Shown: piece by piece, positions 62,713-64,000 of the stretch | How positions within the stretch are numbered: the stretch's first letter is position 1 | How the letters are laid out: the number at the start of each line of letters is the position of its first letter | NCBI RefSeq assembly: GCF_900105415.1 | Contig: NZ_FNSM01000001.1 | Location: 930,001-994,000 of the forward strand | DNA: 64,000 nt | DNA from: Streptomyces sp. TLI_105 | GTDB lineage: Bacteria > Actinomycetota > Actinomycetes > Streptomycetales > Streptomycetaceae | Direction of reading: 5' to 3' | Notes under the pieces: model-generated | The model's input: only the letters and a program-made list of their open reading frames with translations | Database searches by the model: none | What the model was told of the DNA's origin: nothing | Program-made: the position numbers and the translations under genes

Positions 62713-63531
62713 GTGGCCCGAAACCAGAGACCTCAGCCGACGGCAGAGGACAAGAAGAACTTCCGCGTCGGCTGTGGCTTCATGCTGGCCATGCTTCTCG
62801 TCGTCGGCGGATGCAGTGCTCTGTTCAACGACGACAACGACTCGTCGTCCGCCTCCTCGTCTTCATCGGCCTCGTCATCCGTCCTCGACGACAAGGCGGC
62901 GACCGTCACGGTCGGGGACTTCGTCGGCATGGAGCTCCAGGCGGCCCAGGACGCGGCGCAGGCCGACGGCATCTACCACCTCGACTCGACAGACGCCACC
63001 GGTCTGGGCCGCCAGCAGTTCCTGGACCGCAACTGGACGGTCTGCTCCCAACAGCCCGCAGCCGGCGCGACGATGAGCACCGACGACACACTCACGTTCG
63101 ACACCGTCAAATCCAGCGAGGGTGAGACCTGCGACGACCCCACGGGGGTCGGTAGCAGCGACGAATCCGGCACCGTTTCGGGTACGGAGGACGACTACAG
63201 CGACGACGGTTCCTCCACCGCCTCGGGCACGGGGGACGACAGCGACAGCAGTTCCTCCACCGCTTCCACCACCGGAGACGACTACAGCGACGACTCCTCC
63301 AGCAGCGGCTCCAGCTCGTCGACCGGCTCCTCCTCCTCAGGAAGTGACACCAGTTCCTCCTCGTCGGGGAGCGACTCCAGCTCCTCCTCGTCCTCGGACG
63401 ACTCGCAGCAGGCACCCGCAGGAGCCACCGCCCAATGCAACGACGGCAGCTACAGCTACTCCGCGCACCGTCGGGGCACCTGCTCGCACCACGGCGGCGT
63501 AGCCGTCTGGCTCGCCAGCGTGCCTTCGTAG
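62713..63531 (+). CDS. Lipoprotein with PASTA-like domain and DUF3761-like C-terminus
   Basis: A 272-residue protein. The N-terminus has a hydrophobic segment ending in the lipobox LLVVGGC. A PASTA-like module at about 60-130 (VTVGDFVGMELQAAQDAAQADG, then VCSQQPAAGATM) suggests wall binding. A Ser/Asp-rich linker without fold covers about 135-235, and the last 30 residues (AQCNDGSYSYSAHRRGTCSHHGG) match a DUF3761-like domain. The GTG at 62713 is favoured over a frame-extended start at 62665. Function unknown; the linker suggests a surface protein. Confidence 0.72.
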   Translation: MARNQRPQPTAEDKKNFRVGCGFMLAMLLVVGGCSALFNDDNDSSSASSSSSASSSVLDDKAATVTVGDFVGMELQAAQDAAQADGIYHLDSTDATGLGRQQFLDRNWTVCSQQPAAGATMSTDDTLTFDTVKSSEGETCDDPTGVGSSDESGTVSGTEDDYSDDGSSTASGTGDDSDSSSSTASTTGDDYSDDSSSSGSSSSTGSSSSGSDTSSSSSGSDSSSSSSSDDSQQAPAGATAQCNDGSYSYSAHRRGTCSHHGGVAVWLASVPS

Positions 63532-63704
63532 AGAGAAAGCCGTCGTGATTCTTTCAGCGAAGAAACCGATACCGCATCACTGACGACCGGCGGCCGGAGC
63601 GCGCCAGGTCGAGGCAGAGCCGCCTGCGTTGCATCCATCGGGCCGCCTCATCGGGCTCGGCCCGTTCCTGGGCGCGGCGGTAGGTGCCCGATGGTGGCCG
63701 CCGG

Positions 63705-63998
63705 TCAGTGGTCGAATGTGCCGAGGTGGCGACGCAGCAGGCCACTGATGTCTTCCCGGCTCCCGCCGGCCGGCAAGGGCGAGGGAGTGTCCTCGCCGTT
63801 CGCCATGGCGAGGCTGCTGGCGAAGCGTACGAGGTGGGGCGCCGGGACGAAGGAGTCACGCAACCAGATGGCGAAGGCCCCGGCTTCGTCCGCGGTCACG
63901 TCGGTGAGGGTGATGTAGGCGTAGTCGGGCTCCGTGATGGCCGCGGTCCCGTTCACCCACACGTCGGGGGCCGGTTCGATCTCGAAGTCCAGCACGGT
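63705..63998 (-). CDS. Unknown protein, incomplete at window edge
   Basis: A minus-strand frame ending at 63705, open to the last complete codon in the window. A GTG at 63995 (MLDFEIEPAPDVWVNG) could be the start, but the gene may continue beyond the window. The visible 96 residues are acidic and include DYAYITLTDVTADEAGAFAIWL and a C-terminal SREDISGLLRRHLGTFDH. I do not recognise it. Confidence 0.55.
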   Translation of the reverse strand, partial: TVLDFEIEPAPDVWVNGTAAITEPDYAYITLTDVTADEAGAFAIWLRDSFVPAPHLVRFASSLAMANGEDTPSPLPAGGSREDISGLLRRHLGTFDH

Positions 63999-64000
63999 CA

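Overview
The window is actinobacterial chromosome, almost certainly Streptomyces. GC content is very high, GTG and TTG starts are common, and long spurious ORFs fill all six frames. The gene content is typical of the genus: a melC1/melC2 tyrosinase pair, a SpoIIE-type phosphatase with an anti-sigma-like ATPase domain, a PF04672-type methyltransferase, a class F sortase, a small UvrA paralogue and type-B succinate dehydrogenase. No rRNA, tRNA, CRISPR array, phage module or intact insertion sequence was seen.

Layout, left part. At 134-6838 a translationally coupled chain of lipid genes (FAD oxidoreductase, DUF1365, two cyclopropane-fatty-acid-synthase-like methyltransferases, DUF1295) is followed by an alpha/beta hydrolase and a DoxX-like protein. 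From memory, the gene order matches the sigK-linked lipid genes of mycobacteria. No sigma gene is visible, but a relic of an anti-sigma (RskA-like) C-terminus lies at 7461-7637. At 8588-11844 are remains of a branched-chain amino-acid-type ABC importer: LivG plus a LivH-LivM-LivF fusion that lacks the front half of LivH and has no binding-protein gene beside it. Then come a luciferase-like monooxygenase, a UvrA-like protein, a wrecked GNAT gene, a DHA2 efflux pump and the tyrosinase operon.

Middle part. sdhCAB (19406-22876) is divergent from a LysR regulator with a LysR-type site between them. Next are a lipoprotein, a PAS-GGDEF-EAL cyclic-di-GMP enzyme coupled to a methyltransferase, and a cell-surface block at 28586-35308: a His/Pro-rich secreted protein, DUF4239, two paralogous tail-anchored surface proteins, a class F sortase, a polysaccharide deacetylase, a Usp protein and a CapA-like lipoprotein. 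An ECF sigma factor, a thioesterase and an unknown gene follow. A LytS/LytTR two-component pair then brackets a DUF485 plus sodium:solute symporter pair.

Right part. An OmpR/histidine-kinase pair with an exported peptidase is followed by a wax-ester-synthase/DGAT with two sets of 10-bp repeats upstream, a SpoIIE-type phosphatase, a D/P-repeat lipoprotein and a YndJ-DUF1990 pair whose promoter is flanked by two palindromes. After these come an LMF1-like protein, a hidden 56-residue gene, an unusual SDR lacking the catalytic tyrosine, an FhuF-like Fe-S protein, a DMT exporter overlapping an M23 peptidase, panD, an unknown 462-residue protein, two pseudogene fragments joined back to back, a PASTA/DUF3761-like lipoprotein and a partial gene at the edge.

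All family assignments are from reading motifs by eye; no database search was possible.
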